The notes: generated from the sequence alone by a model not told the origin. A stretch of DNA of 64,000 nucleotides from DASVCN01 sp040905665 (GCA_040905665.1 JBBDRD010000027.1:1-64000), one strand, 5' to 3'; counted from the stretch's first letter, positions 42,018 to 50,943 are shown. A program made the numbers and translations.

Positions 42018-43683
42018 GGCGCGAATCTTCAGGACCGAGATCGCGGTCATCGGGGGCGGCCTCGGAGGCATCGCCGCAGCACTCGCTGCCTTGAAACTCG
42101 GAAGGCGGGTGATGCTGACGGAAGAGACCCCTTGGCTCGGGGGGCAACTTACCGCCCAGGCGGTTCCCCCCGACGAGCACCCGTGGATCGACCGACACGG
42201 AGGAACCGAAAGCTACCGCGACCTTCGTCGGCGAATTCGCGACTACTACCACCGGAACTATCCGTTGCTGGAGCAGCACCGCAAGGAGGAGCCGTTCAAC
42301 CCCGGCATGGGGTTCGTCAGTGAACTCTGCGCCGAACCTCGTGTCGCGGTTGCCTGCATAGGCGAGCTCCTCGCGCCCTACCTCGCCAGCGGACGACTGC
42401 AGCTCTGGATGGAGGCCAGGCCCGTAAGGGTGGACAGCGACCGTGACCGCATAACAGCCGTCGAGTTGCTGGACTCGCGAAACGGCGGTCGAATGTTAGT
42501 GGAGGCGGACTACTTCCTGGACGCCACGGAGCTTGGAGACCTGCTCGATCTCGGCGAGATAGAGCATGTGATCGGGGCAGAAGGGCAGAGCGAGACGGGA
42601 GAACCGCACGCATTGCCGGTTGCCGACCCGCTCAATCAGCAGGCCCACAGCTGGTGCTTCGCGCTCAGTCACTATCCTGGCCAAGACCACACCATCAGCA
42701 GACCGGCAAACTACGAGTTCTGGCGCAGCCACCGCATTCCGGACTGGCCCGATAGCCAACTGAGCTGGACCGTCGTTCACCCGATAACTCTTGAACCACA
42801 GACCCGACCGCTTTTCGTCGGGGATTCCGACTCGCGGCTGCTCAACGACCTCTGGCACTTCCGGCGGATCCTCTACCGGCGATACTACCCGGAGGGGTTC
42901 ATTCAGAGCGACATCAGCCTTGGCAACTGGCCACAACTCGACTACACGCTCGGCCCGCTGACCGGCGTGAGCCCCGAAGAGGCTGCAAGGCATCGGGACG
43001 GCGCCAGGGAGCTGAGTCTCTCGATGGTCTACTGGATGCAGACCGAGGCGCCCCGCTTCGACGGCGGTTTCGGCTACCCGGGGTTGAAGCTGCGCGGCGA
43101 CGTCACCGGTACAGAGGACGGCCTGGCGATCTCCCCTTACGTACGGGAGTCTCGGCGTATAAGGGCCGAGTTCACGGTCCTCGAGCAGCATGTGAGCAAG
43201 GAAGCCCGGGCCCCACTGGGTTGCGCCGAGAGCTTCTTCGATACGGTCGGTACCGGGTCGTACCGTATAGACCTGCACCCCAGCACGCGGGGCAGAAACT
43301 TCGTGGACATAAGCACCTACCCGTTTCAGCTCCCCCTCGGGGCGCTCCTGCCCGTGCGAGTCGACAACCTGCTCCCGGCCGGCAAGAACATCGGAACGAC
43401 CCATGTCACGAACGGCTGCTACCGGCTCCACCCGGTCGAGTGGAACATCGGCGAGGTGGCCGGTGCGCTCGCGGCATTCAGCATCACCAACGACCGTCCT
43501 CCACGGGCGATAAGGAACGACCCGAGCCTTCTTGGCGAGTTCCAGGAACTGCTCCAACGGGTCTTCTCCATACCGCTCGAGTGGCCCGAGGAGATCCGCA
43601 GTGTGCCCCGTGACCTCCCATTCGGCACGAGTGACGCCTACGGCAAGACGGGACAGGAAGTGCAAGGTAGAAGCCGGACGTGA
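42010..43683 (+). CDS. FAD-dependent oxidoreductase
   Basis: A 557-residue flavoprotein (FAD_oxidored, PF12831-like). The dinucleotide-binding motif near the N-terminus is V-I-G-G-G-L-G-G-I-A-A-A, then the typical E-E-T-P-W-L-G-G-Q-L-T-A-Q-A. The C-terminal block N-L-L-P-A-G-K-N-I-G-T-T-H-V matches the FAD-closing motif of this family. The start is GTG inside the LacI gene end. No signal peptide, so it is cytoplasmic. A sugar or sugar-acid oxidation step is probable from operon context. The gap to the next gene (133 bases) holds nothing recognised. Confidence 0.9.
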   Translation: MAEARIFRTEIAVIGGGLGGIAAALAALKLGRRVMLTEETPWLGGQLTAQAVPPDEHPWIDRHGGTESYRDLRRRIRDYYHRNYPLLEQHRKEEPFNPGMGFVSELCAEPRVAVACIGELLAPYLASGRLQLWMEARPVRVDSDRDRITAVELLDSRNGGRMLVEADYFLDATELGDLLDLGEIEHVIGAEGQSETGEPHALPVADPLNQQAHSWCFALSHYPGQDHTISRPANYEFWRSHRIPDWPDSQLSWTVVHPITLEPQTRPLFVGDSDSRLLNDLWHFRRILYRRYYPEGFIQSDISLGNWPQLDYTLGPLTGVSPEEAARHRDGARELSLSMVYWMQTEAPRFDGGFGYPGLKLRGDVTGTEDGLAISPYVRESRRIRAEFTVLEQHVSKEARAPLGCAESFFDTVGTGSYRIDLHPSTRGRNFVDISTYPFQLPLGALLPVRVDNLLPAGKNIGTTHVTNGCYRLHPVEWNIGEVAGALAAFSITNDRPPRAIRNDPSLLGEFQELLQRVFSIPLEWPEEIRSVPRDLPFGTSDAYGKTGQEVQGRSRT

Positions 43684-43816
43684 GTGGGCCGAGCTGGGAG
43701 AAGGCGTTCGTGATTCGCCGGAGCGGGGAGAAGCCGGTCGTGAATCTCAGCCTATGCGTGCCCCGGGAACCGGTCGATTTCAGGTGGGGTACCAGCGATC
43801 TCGAGTGGAGGAAGCA

Positions 43817-44587
43817 ATGAACGAGGGAAGAACGCTCGGGTCTAACGCCCGGGCAACTGCAGGATCATCGGGGAGGAGTGCGGAGGCGCCGGACGCACTT
43901 ACCGCGAAGTTGAGCGCCAGCTCTCCCACACTGTGTGTAAGTCTGGTGCGCAACGACCTCGAACTCGCCATGGCCGTGGAAGACGCCGGGGCCGACGCCA
44001 TAAAGCTGCACATAAACCTCGACCACCCGTACGCGCGGGTTCGCCTGGGCAGTTTCGAAGAGGAAGCGGAGTCCCTGGCCGCAATCGTGTCCACCCTGAA
44101 GATTCCGGTCGGCCTCGTTCCCCGAGGGGCCGGTGGCACGACCGTCGAAGAGATCGAGACTTATGCCGAAGTGGGCTTCGACTTCGTCGACCTCTACTCG
44201 TCCTTCATGAGCGCCTCGCTTCTGGCGGTGCCCGGAATCCGCAAGTGGGCGGCCCCGCGTGTCGACTACACCCCGCCGATGCTCGAGGAGTTGTCGAATC
44301 TGAGCGGAGTTGACGTCATCGAGGCCGCATTCTTGCCCGTTCAGGAGTTCGGGTCGCCCCTGAACGTCGATGACCTGGTGAGATTGCGGGTCGCACTGAA
44401 TGCGATCGGGGGACGTAAGCCCTTGGTCCTGCCGACCGACAGGCAGCTCACCGAGCCCGACCTGCCGATCCTGCTCTCCTGCGGAGTCACGAACTTTCTG
44501 ATCGGCTATGCGGTCACGGGTAACGACTTGCAAGGTGTGGTGGAGGCAACGAAGAGGTTTCGTCGCCCTCTGCTGAACGCGTCCTAG
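43817..44587 (+). CDS. TIM-barrel protein of unknown specificity
   Basis: 256 residues from ATG 43,817, chosen because GGAGGAAG stands just upstream; the frame runs further upstream without family resemblance. Repeating strand-helix units (L-C-V-S-L-V-R, then A-D-A-I-K-L-H, then V-G-L-V-P, then F-V-D-L-Y) indicate a TIM barrel. A late A-V-T-G segment could bind phosphate. I could not place it among NanE, PdxJ, aldolase or deoxyribose-type families with confidence. The operon position suggests an epimerase, lyase or aldolase step. Confidence 0.75.
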   Translation: MNEGRTLGSNARATAGSSGRSAEAPDALTAKLSASSPTLCVSLVRNDLELAMAVEDAGADAIKLHINLDHPYARVRLGSFEEEAESLAAIVSTLKIPVGLVPRGAGGTTVEEIETYAEVGFDFVDLYSSFMSASLLAVPGIRKWAAPRVDYTPPMLEELSNLSGVDVIEAAFLPVQEFGSPLNVDDLVRLRVALNAIGGRKPLVLPTDRQLTEPDLPILLSCGVTNFLIGYAVTGNDLQGVVEATKRFRRPLLNAS

Positions 44588-44639
44588 AAGGGCCCGGCAT
44601 GCGGTCTCGAATCTACCCTTTCAGATTTCAGGTGAAACC

Positions 44640-45422
44640 ATGACCACTCCTCCAGTCGGACTGCAACTCTTCACCGTCAGGGACGCCCTGAAGAAGGATT
44701 TAGCGGGAACGATCGAGAAGGTCGCCGAAGTAGGCTTTGCCGGTGTCGAGCCGTTCGGCCTGAACCCTCAGGGCGCGGGAGAGTTGAAGGAGTTGCTCGA
44801 CCGCTTCGAGCTCGAGGTGCCGAGCGTTCACGTCCCCATGCCAGTGGGAGAAAGGCAGGAAGAGGTCATCGATACCGTCCTGACCCTAGGCAGCCCCCGC
44901 CTGGTCTCCGGCTTCGGTCGCGGCGAGTTCCGGGACCTCGAGTCGGTGGCGAGGTGCAGCGAACTGTTCAATGAGGCCCACCAGGCGTCCGCCGCTCGAG
45001 GCTTGAGCTTTGGAATCCACAATCATTGGTGGGAATACGAGCCGCTCGAAGGCAGGTACCCGTACCGTGAGATGCTCGAGCAGCTCGACCCTGGGATCTT
45101 CTTCGAGCTCGACGTCTATTGGGTAAAGACGGCCGGCCTCGATCCTGTAGCAGTCCTCTCCGAACTCGGCGAACGCACCCCTATCCTTCACGTAAAGGAC
45201 GGCCCCGCGGTGAAGGGTCAACCGATGGTGGCGGTGGGCCGAGGTGCGCTGGACATCGAAGGGATCATCGCAAGCAACGAAGCCAATACCGAATGGCTGA
45301 TGGTCGAGCTCGATGAGTGCGCTACCGACATGATTGCCGCAGTCAGCGAAAGTTTCGAGTTTCTCACTCGAAACGGGTTGGCGCGAGGTTCGCTGGAGGA
45401 CAGTTTGGGCGGGCAGGACTAG
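44640..45422 (+). CDS. sugar phosphate isomerase/epimerase (xylose isomerase-like TIM barrel)
   Basis: A 260-residue AP-endonuclease-2/xylose-isomerase-like barrel. Characteristic blocks are G-L-Q-L-F-T-V-R-D, then H-N-H-W-W-E-Y-E (metal His), then F-F-E-L-D-V-Y-W (metal Glu/Asp), and I-L-H-V-K-D-G (metal His/Asp). Members isomerise or epimerise keto-sugars, including 3-keto-sugars, using a divalent metal. It pairs naturally with the Gfo/Idh/MocA dehydrogenase that starts 5 bases later. Together with the FAD enzyme this suggests a 3-keto-sugar or inositol-like route. Confidence 0.9.
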   Translation: MTTPPVGLQLFTVRDALKKDLAGTIEKVAEVGFAGVEPFGLNPQGAGELKELLDRFELEVPSVHVPMPVGERQEEVIDTVLTLGSPRLVSGFGRGEFRDLESVARCSELFNEAHQASAARGLSFGIHNHWWEYEPLEGRYPYREMLEQLDPGIFFELDVYWVKTAGLDPVAVLSELGERTPILHVKDGPAVKGQPMVAVGRGALDIEGIIASNEANTEWLMVELDECATDMIAAVSESFEFLTRNGLARGSLEDSLGGQD

Positions 45423-45426
45423 GTCT

Positions 45427-46521
45427 GTGTCCCAGCGGGTCAACGTCGGGATCATCGGTTGCGGCAACATCAGCGGAACCTATCTGAGAAACAGCCGGTC
45501 GTTCGAACTGCTCAACGTCACAGCGGTCGCCGACCTGGATATGGCACGCGCCCGATCCAGGGCCGCTGAGTTTGGAGTTCCTCGTGCCTGCGGCGTGGAC
45601 GAGCTGCTGGCGGATCCTGCCATCGATATCGTCGTGAACCTGACGATTCCGGCGGTACACGCAGAAGTAAGCCTGAAGATCCTGGAGGCGGGCAAGTCGG
45701 TCTACAGCGAGAAGCCGCTGGCAACCTGCCGAGAGGAGGGACTGGCGCTACTCGAGGAGGCCGCATCGCGGGGAGTGAGGATCGGTTGCGCGCCGGACAC
45801 TTTTCTGGGCGGTGGCCAGCAGACCTGCCGCAAGCTCATCGATGACGGAGAGATAGGCCGGCCGGTTGCCGCGACCGCCTTCCGTGCCAATCACGGAATG
45901 GAGCACTGGCATGAGAATCCTTCGTTCTTCTACCAGGCCGGCGCCGGCCCGCTTTTCGACATAGGACCTTACTACCTGACTGCGCTCGTCAACCTGCTCG
46001 GACCGATCCGGCGAGTTGCCGGTGCTGTCACCGCCTCCTCGAACGAGAGGCCGATTACCGGTGGCCCACTGAAGGGCGGCACGATAAGGGTCGAAACTCC
46101 CACCCACGTAACGAGCATCCTCGAGTTCGACTCGGGCGCTGTAGGTACTACCATCAACAGCTTCGACGTATGGGCATCGGAACTGCCGCGACTGGAGATC
46201 TATGGGACCGAGGGAACTCTCAGTGTGCCTGATCCGAACACCTTCGGCGGCCCGGTAAGGATAAGGCGAGCCGGTGATGAAGAGTGGCGCGAAGTGCCCC
46301 TAACCCATGGCCATGGGAAAGAGTCTCGTGGCCTGGGGTTGGCGGACATGGCCCTTGGAATGCTCGAGGGAACCCCGCACCGGGCCAGCGGGGAGCTCGC
46401 TTTCCACGTTCTGGACATCATGCAGTCGATCCTCGAGGCTGCCGAGCGGGCGCGATACGTCGATCTGGGGAGCACCACAGAGCGGCCTACGCCCCTACCC
46501 CTACCTACCGCGAGCGAATAG
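45427..46521 (+). CDS. Gfo/Idh/MocA-family oxidoreductase
   Basis: A 364-residue NAD(P)-dependent sugar dehydrogenase. The Rossmann motif is G-I-I-G-C-G-N-I-S-G, and the family lysine motif appears as S-E-K-P-L-A-T. GTG 45,427 gives the natural N-terminus. The C-terminal beta domain is complete (F-D-S-G-A-V-G-T-T, later Y-G-T-E-G-T-L). Substrates in the family include inositols, glucose-fructose and N-acetyl sugars. It is the last metabolic gene of the operon starting at 36,351; the next start is about 100 bases away. Confidence 0.92.
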   Translation: MSQRVNVGIIGCGNISGTYLRNSRSFELLNVTAVADLDMARARSRAAEFGVPRACGVDELLADPAIDIVVNLTIPAVHAEVSLKILEAGKSVYSEKPLATCREEGLALLEEAASRGVRIGCAPDTFLGGGQQTCRKLIDDGEIGRPVAATAFRANHGMEHWHENPSFFYQAGAGPLFDIGPYYLTALVNLLGPIRRVAGAVTASSNERPITGGPLKGGTIRVETPTHVTSILEFDSGAVGTTINSFDVWASELPRLEIYGTEGTLSVPDPNTFGGPVRIRRAGDEEWREVPLTHGHGKESRGLGLADMALGMLEGTPHRASGELAFHVLDIMQSILEAAERARYVDLGSTTERPTPLPLPTASE

Positions 46522-46619
46522 CCTCATCCTCTACGTCCCGTCTACTGCTGGTGCGAAACCAGTTGCACACCTGGCCCTGCCCCACACACCACCTCGACCC
46601 CAACGAGTACTCTCTGCGG

Positions 46620-47708
46620 ATGTTCCACAAAATCGACCTGGAAGCACTGGCGGAGCGCAGTGGACCGGAGCGCGCTTTCCTCAGCCTGTATCTCGCCGGT
46701 CCGGACTCACTCGATTCCCTGGATGCTCGGATCAAGAAGGTTCGTGGCCTGCTCGAGGAGAACGCCGATGAAGCGGAGCACTTCGAGGAAAACCTGAAAC
46801 TCGTGAATGAGTTCCTGGCCGACTACGACTTCACCTCGGGCTCGTTAGCGATATTTTCCTGTTGGGCGCTGGAGTTCTTACAGGCCTACTCGATAGAGAA
46901 AGAGGTCCCGGATCTCCTCTGGGTCGATTCTTCTCCCTACATCAGGCCATTGGCCGAGCTGCAGGACAAGTATCAGAACTTCGTCGTCGTACTGGCGGAC
47001 AACAGCGAGACCCACGTCTACCTCGTCACCTCCGCCAGGCCCCAGGAGCAGGAGACGGTGAAGGGGAACATCAAGAACCACGTGCGCAAGGGCGGTTGGT
47101 CGCAGAAGCGTTATGCGCGCCGGCGAGAGAATGCACTCGACCACTACGCGAAAGAGGTGGTGGCCGTGCTGGAGGAGCTGGACAAGCGGCGCGAGTTCGA
47201 GTACATCGTGCTGGCCGGGTCCGACGAGACGATGAATGCGATCCGAGGGGAGCTTCCTCAGAGCCTGGCGGAGAAGCTCGCTGGCGCCGAATCCGTCGAC
47301 CTGCACCAGGATGATGAAACGTGGGATAGCGTCTTCGAGATGTTCTTCGAGGAGGGGCGTCAGCACGGCCGGGACCTGTGGAACCTCATCAAGGCCGAGA
47401 GTCTGAGGTCCGGCCGGGCTGCCCTGGGGCCGCAAGAGGTTCTCGAGGCGGCGGCGGTGGGTCGCGTCGACCGGATGTTGGTAACCCGTGATGCCCGCAT
47501 CGCCGGGAAGCGCTGCCGTGAGTGTGAAAACCTGTTAGCCGACGTACAGGGCGACTGTCCGGTATGCCAGTCGGACTCGTTGTTTACGGTCGACCTCGTG
47601 GAAGAACTCGTCGAATTGATGTTGCTGAGCAACGCAGAGCCGGAGTTCACCGACGCGATAGGGGGCCTCTCGAAATCGGGCGACGTGGCAGCCTTGTTGC
47701 GCTACTGA
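46620..47708 (+). CDS. bacterial archaeo-eukaryotic release-factor-like protein (baeRF / Vms1-eRF1 type)
   Basis: A 362-residue protein with the three-domain layout of eRF1-like proteins. The N-terminal domain starts L-F/Y-L-A-G-P-D. The middle domain includes Y-I-R-P-L-A-E-L, then V-V-L-A-D-N-S-E-T-H-V-Y, typical of baeRF families. The C-terminus has a zinc-like C-R-E-C and C-P-V-C pair, as in L7Ae/peptidyl-hydrolase-type family members. Such proteins are predicted to act on stalled ribosomes or tRNA. No GGQ motif was found, as in many baeRFs. ATG 46,620 is chosen; the frame extends upstream only as a shadow of the previous gene. Confidence 0.82.
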   Translation: MFHKIDLEALAERSGPERAFLSLYLAGPDSLDSLDARIKKVRGLLEENADEAEHFEENLKLVNEFLADYDFTSGSLAIFSCWALEFLQAYSIEKEVPDLLWVDSSPYIRPLAELQDKYQNFVVVLADNSETHVYLVTSARPQEQETVKGNIKNHVRKGGWSQKRYARRRENALDHYAKEVVAVLEELDKRREFEYIVLAGSDETMNAIRGELPQSLAEKLAGAESVDLHQDDETWDSVFEMFFEEGRQHGRDLWNLIKAESLRSGRAALGPQEVLEAAAVGRVDRMLVTRDARIAGKRCRECENLLADVQGDCPVCQSDSLFTVDLVEELVELMLLSNAEPEFTDAIGGLSKSGDVAALLRY

Positions 47709-47956
47709 GTTAGTTTGCTGGTGCTAGATCGAGCCGCACGCAACATCCTCATCCTCGTTGCCGTCGCAAGCTCGCGCGCCTCGTTCGCCTCGTCTAGAGA
47801 ACGGAAGCGGTAGATGCCGGGCTCGAAAAGTGGGGGTCGATTTGCCGGCGTCAGCGAAACCAGTTCGAGCATGCGGTCCAAGGCGGATGCGGCATCCAAC
47901 TGGTTGTCTGTCGCATCCTTCGCCTGATCGATAGAAGGGTAGCGCTCCAATGCCAT
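47702..47956 (-). CDS. small protein paired with nucleotidyltransferase pseudogene
   Basis: An 84-residue protein whose ATG overlaps the stop of the upstream (rightward) nucleotidyltransferase remnant (TGATG). It is helical at both ends, with a central strand-like G-I-Y-R-F-R. This places it as the second gene of a two-gene unit, as in MNT/AbiEii-type toxin or antitoxin pairs, though it does not look like HEPN. Its last codons overlap the end of the baeRF gene on the other strand. Function unknown. Confidence 0.55.
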   Translation of the reverse strand: MALERYPSIDQAKDATDNQLDAASALDRMLELVSLTPANRPPLFEPGIYRFRSLDEANEARELATATRMRMLRAARSSTSKLTQ

Positions 47957-48442
47957 CAGTCGTCCTCATCCTCTGCATTCGCGCCCACGCCAAAGGCTCG
48001 CTCCAGGCGATTTGCGTCATCCTGATCCCTCGGTCGCTCTGTCCGATGCTTCATTGTGTAAAGGCTCTCTGGCGTGGCGACTCGCACCCCACACCGTCGA
48101 GATCGAGCACCTTCCAGTCCGCATCTAGAATGCGAAAGCAGTGCCCATCCTGGTAATTGGGTCGATCGACGGGTTGTCTCCGGGGGGAACGTAGCGAATA
48201 ACCGGGTACTTGTCCGCGAGGTCAACCGCCTCTATATGCTTGATCTCCGGATCGTCGTAAATTGACCGGAGGGCACGCTTCAGCCGTTCAACGTTGTCGG
48301 CGCTGGCTTCCAGCAGAAGATCGACATCCTCGGTGGCCCTCACGAGTCCGTGAAGGTTCAGGGTCAGCCCGCCGATGAGCACTTAGCCGACCTCGGCTTC
48401 CGAAAGGGCGCGCAACAGGCTCACGATTTGGCTACGGTCCAC
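47956..48442 (-). pseudogene. decayed nucleotidyltransferase (AbiEii/MNT-like)
   Basis: Reading leftward from GTG 48,442: S-Q-I-V-S-L-L-R-A-L-S-E-A-E-V-G, then TAA (48,383-48,385), then V-L-I-G-G-L-T-L-N-L-H-G and T-E-D-V-D-L-L-L, the family's G-G and D-x-D core. The frame closes after F-A-F, yet the typical family ending G-V-R-V-A-T-P-E-S-L-Y-T-M-K appears in another frame down to 47,956. So the gene carries one nonsense codon (a tyrosine is usual at this place) and one frameshift. Both could be real decay or sequence error. Confidence 0.75.
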
Positions 48443-48939
48443 TAATCAATCATGTCACGAGTACGGACCATCGCGCGCTCTCCCGCTGTGCGCGAGGAGT
48501 GCATTCTTGGGCGACAGCCGGCCGGTTTGTTCGTATCCGTTCAACATTTCCGCGCGACAAGGTGATAGCTCAGGGGCGGTAACTCTGGAGATCCTCGAAC
48601 GAGCGGTAGGTCGCCGAGACGTCATGCGGGTGCTCGCCGAACTCTGTCAGCACCAGCTCCGCCTCCAGCGCTGGGTTGGTTATGTCACCGAGAGTGTGGT
48701 GAAACCAGGCCGAGGTTACAAGCTGGCGCAGAACTCCGGGGCCTCGATGTTCTCCTCGCTAGAGAGGTTGATTTCGCGATCCTCGTCGGTCAGCTGGTCG
48801 ACCTGGAGGATGATCACGGCGTGGTTGTTCCCTTTGAGAAAGCTAATGGCGTGGCGTTCATCGGCCGCGGAACAATTCCCGCACACCACCGCCACTCTCA
48901 TGCCTGCTTACACGCCTACCTCACTGCGACTGCCGCTTC
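48443..48939. other. gene-poor stretch with possible coding remnants
   Basis: About 500 bases. On the minus strand a 61-codon frame (48,716-48,901) starting M-R-V-A-V-V-C-G-N-C is followed, in a different frame, by a protein-like run H-H-T-L-G-D-I-T-N-P-A-L-E-A-E-L-V-L-T ending near 48,570. Together these look like a small decayed gene but match no family I know. No other feature is supported here. Confidence 0.35.
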
Positions 48940-49653
48940 TTATAACCCGACGACATTCCGGCACTTCGGATAGTTTTCGCAGCCGAGGAACGATTTCCCT
49001 GCGTTCGCGCCCTTGCGTCCCACTCGCTCCACGAGTCTTCCGCCGCACTTCATGCAGAGTGACGCAGGCGCTTCTTGTCGAGCTGAAGCAGGTGGCCCAA
49101 CGGGTTCCATTGGCTTACTCCCCAAACCTGGAGCGGGCGGGGGACCGAGTAGCGTTCCGAGCGAAGCACGCACCTCGTGAACTGAGTACGAGGCCTGGAC
49201 CGGGAACCTCAGCAGCGGTAGTCCGGCGGTGCGGAGAGCGCCTTCGAGGAACCCGTCTCGCGCTCTTCGCTCCGGCCTCTGGTGAGACTTGTCATCCAGC
49301 TCGACAGCAGCAACAGGGGATAGGTCATCGGGGGCGCAGAGGACGAAATCGAGGTGCTTGCTCAAGATCTTGTTCAAGGCGCTCTGGCGACCACCTCTAG
49401 TCATCCCCGACCTGGGCTCGAGAACGTCGGCAAGGCGAACTTTGCCGAACACCCGGTAACGTCCTTCGGACGCTTGCTCAAGCACACCGAGGAACGATCG
49501 CTCAGCTCTTGAAAATAGGTACGGCTTCTTGCCGTACGAATACGATTTGCCCTGTCCTTTCCTCCGCGTATGGCCGCTCATGCTGCGTAAGATCCCGGCG
49601 AAGAAAGCGAGTACGGCGACAGCTGCTATCAGTAGGAAGAATGAAGACGACAT
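48940..49653 (-). CDS. DUF2726 protein with topoisomerase-type zinc finger and membrane anchor
   Basis: A 237-residue protein. Residues 5-25 are a membrane helix. Residues about 45-165 match DUF2726 (S-R-A-E-R-S-F-L-G-V-L-E-Q-A, later L-D-F-V-L-C and A-V-E-L-D-D-K-S-H), a fold related to restriction-type nucleases. The D-F-V and E-L-D-D-K-S-H resemble the PD-(D/E)XK acidic-lysine pair. The C-terminus is a type IA topoisomerase zinc finger (C-M-K-C-G-G-R-L-V, then F-L-G-C-E-N-Y-P-K-C). A membrane-tethered nuclease acting on incoming or damaged DNA would fit, but this is inferred. Confidence 0.82.
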   Translation of the reverse strand: MSSSFFLLIAAVAVLAFFAGILRSMSGHTRRKGQGKSYSYGKKPYLFSRAERSFLGVLEQASEGRYRVFGKVRLADVLEPRSGMTRGGRQSALNKILSKHLDFVLCAPDDLSPVAAVELDDKSHQRPERRARDGFLEGALRTAGLPLLRFPVQASYSVHEVRASLGTLLGPPPAPGLGSKPMEPVGPPASARQEAPASLCMKCGGRLVERVGRKGANAGKSFLGCENYPKCRNVVGL

Positions 49654-49730
49654 GTTCGCACTATTCGACGATAGTGTTTCGAAAGTGATGATATTTTCCT
49701 CGGCGTGGGAGGCGTCACGACGACCAGGCG

Positions 49731-50108
49731 ATGGTAGCTGCCGCCAAGCCGATCGACCGGGCCCTGGAGCGGGTGATCGCAGATGGCAGGCAGTTGACCG
49801 GGGAACTCGGAGGCTATGCGAGCGCCGATTGGATGGGGCGGCGGTCGTCGACGCGGGGAAGAGATAGGTTGCTCACTGGGGCGGTGAAGTGGAGCCGGGA
49901 GCCGATTTCGATTGCCCTTCACTTTCGCCACCTGCATATGCCGGAAAGGGCGGCTCATGGTGGCCAGAGGTGCGCACGTCAGTCACTCGAGGACGGCTCA
50001 GTTCTCTACTATCTCGCTGCCGGCGGCTTCGAGGAGGGCTTTGCTGCCGCGGTCGAGGGAGGGGGCTACGAGGCAATATGCTGGAGTCTCGAGGACGTCT
50101 ACGGGTAA
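49731..50108 (+). CDS. hypothetical protein
   Basis: A 125-codon frame with weak support. The C-terminal part (V-L-Y-Y-L-A-A-G-G-F-E-E-G and Y-E-A-I-C-W-S-L-E-D-V) looks protein-like, and the N-terminus is helical, but the middle is arginine-rich and irregular. This may reflect a frameshift. It ends one base before the stop of the convergent DUF72 gene. No function can be suggested. Confidence 0.35.
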   Translation: MVAAAKPIDRALERVIADGRQLTGELGGYASADWMGRRSSTRGRDRLLTGAVKWSREPISIALHFRHLHMPERAAHGGQRCARQSLEDGSVLYYLAAGGFEEGFAAAVEGGGYEAICWSLEDVYG

Positions 50109-50921
50109 TCAGCCGGCCGGAATATCTCGCACGCCCCCGTCGAGTCCATGCTCCTCGAACATCTGTTGCAGCTCGGTGAGGTTGTAGCCGGCGGAGAAGC
50201 GCGGGGTGTTGAGGAGGATCAGGTACGCCTGGTCCAGTTCGTCGCGCCGGGCGACGATCTCTTCGACCCAGAAGCGCAGCTCCTCTGTCGAGTAGCGGTA
50301 GTCGTGCTTCTCCTTGGCGGTCTTGCCGGCGTACCACTTCTTTTCGTTGCGTCCGAACAGCCGTATGTAGGCGATCGGTGATGTGGTCACGAGACGCCGC
50401 GTACCCATTCCCGCTATCTCGGGGTAGTCGATGCTCACCCAGGTCACGCCCTTGTCGCGCAGTGACGCCTCGACCTCGGGGGTGTGCCACTTCGGGTTGC
50501 GAAACTCGATGGCCAGCGTCTCGCCCTCGAACCGGCTCACCAGCTCGTGTAGGTAGCGGTTGTTGTCGGGCGTGTTGTGGAACGAGCGCGGGAACTGAGC
50601 CAGGAAGGGCCCAAGCACTCCGGCTTCCTGCAGCGGCTTGACTGATACGCGCAGCCGGCGGTAGCCGTCCTCGTCGGCGTTTCGCATGTGGGTCATCGCG
50701 CGGTGGGCCTTCACGGCGAAGTGCACGTGCCCACCGCTCTTGCGCACCATGCCCTCGAACGCCTTCTTGCCGGGAATGTTGTAAAAGGGGCTCTCCAACT
50801 CCACGGCGTTGAAGTACCGCGCGTACGACTCGAGATATTCCGAGGAAGGGGCGCCTGGCGGGTACAAGATGCCCTTCCAGTCGTCGTTGGTGTAACCGCC
50901 GGAGCCCAGATAGAGTTCCAT
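50109..50921 (-). CDS. DUF72 family TIM-barrel protein (YecE-like)
   Basis: A 270-residue protein of the DUF72/YecE family. Conserved marks are L-Y-L-G-S-G-G-Y at the start, Y-A-R-Y-F-N-A-V-E-L, then F-A-V-K-A-H-R, Q-F-P-R-S-F-H, and A-I-E-F-R-N. The family folds as a TIM barrel and has no agreed reaction; links to iron-sulfur or nuclease function have been suggested but not settled. All blocks are intact. It is monocistronic or leads into nothing on its left, and the DUF1579 gene lies just upstream on the same strand. Confidence 0.9.
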   Translation of the reverse strand: MELYLGSGGYTNDDWKGILYPPGAPSSEYLESYARYFNAVELESPFYNIPGKKAFEGMVRKSGGHVHFAVKAHRAMTHMRNADEDGYRRLRVSVKPLQEAGVLGPFLAQFPRSFHNTPDNNRYLHELVSRFEGETLAIEFRNPKWHTPEVEASLRDKGVTWVSIDYPEIAGMGTRRLVTTSPIAYIRLFGRNEKKWYAGKTAKEKHDYRYSTEELRFWVEEIVARRDELDQAYLILLNTPRFSAGYNLTELQQMFEEHGLDGGVRDIPAG

Positions 50922-50943
50922 CAGCTAGCGTCTCCTTCGCCCG

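Noticed and set aside
42496..43665. 389-codon frame antisense to the FAD oxidoreductase
   Set aside because: Typical GC-rich antisense open frame; no domain, and the plus-strand protein is a clear family member.
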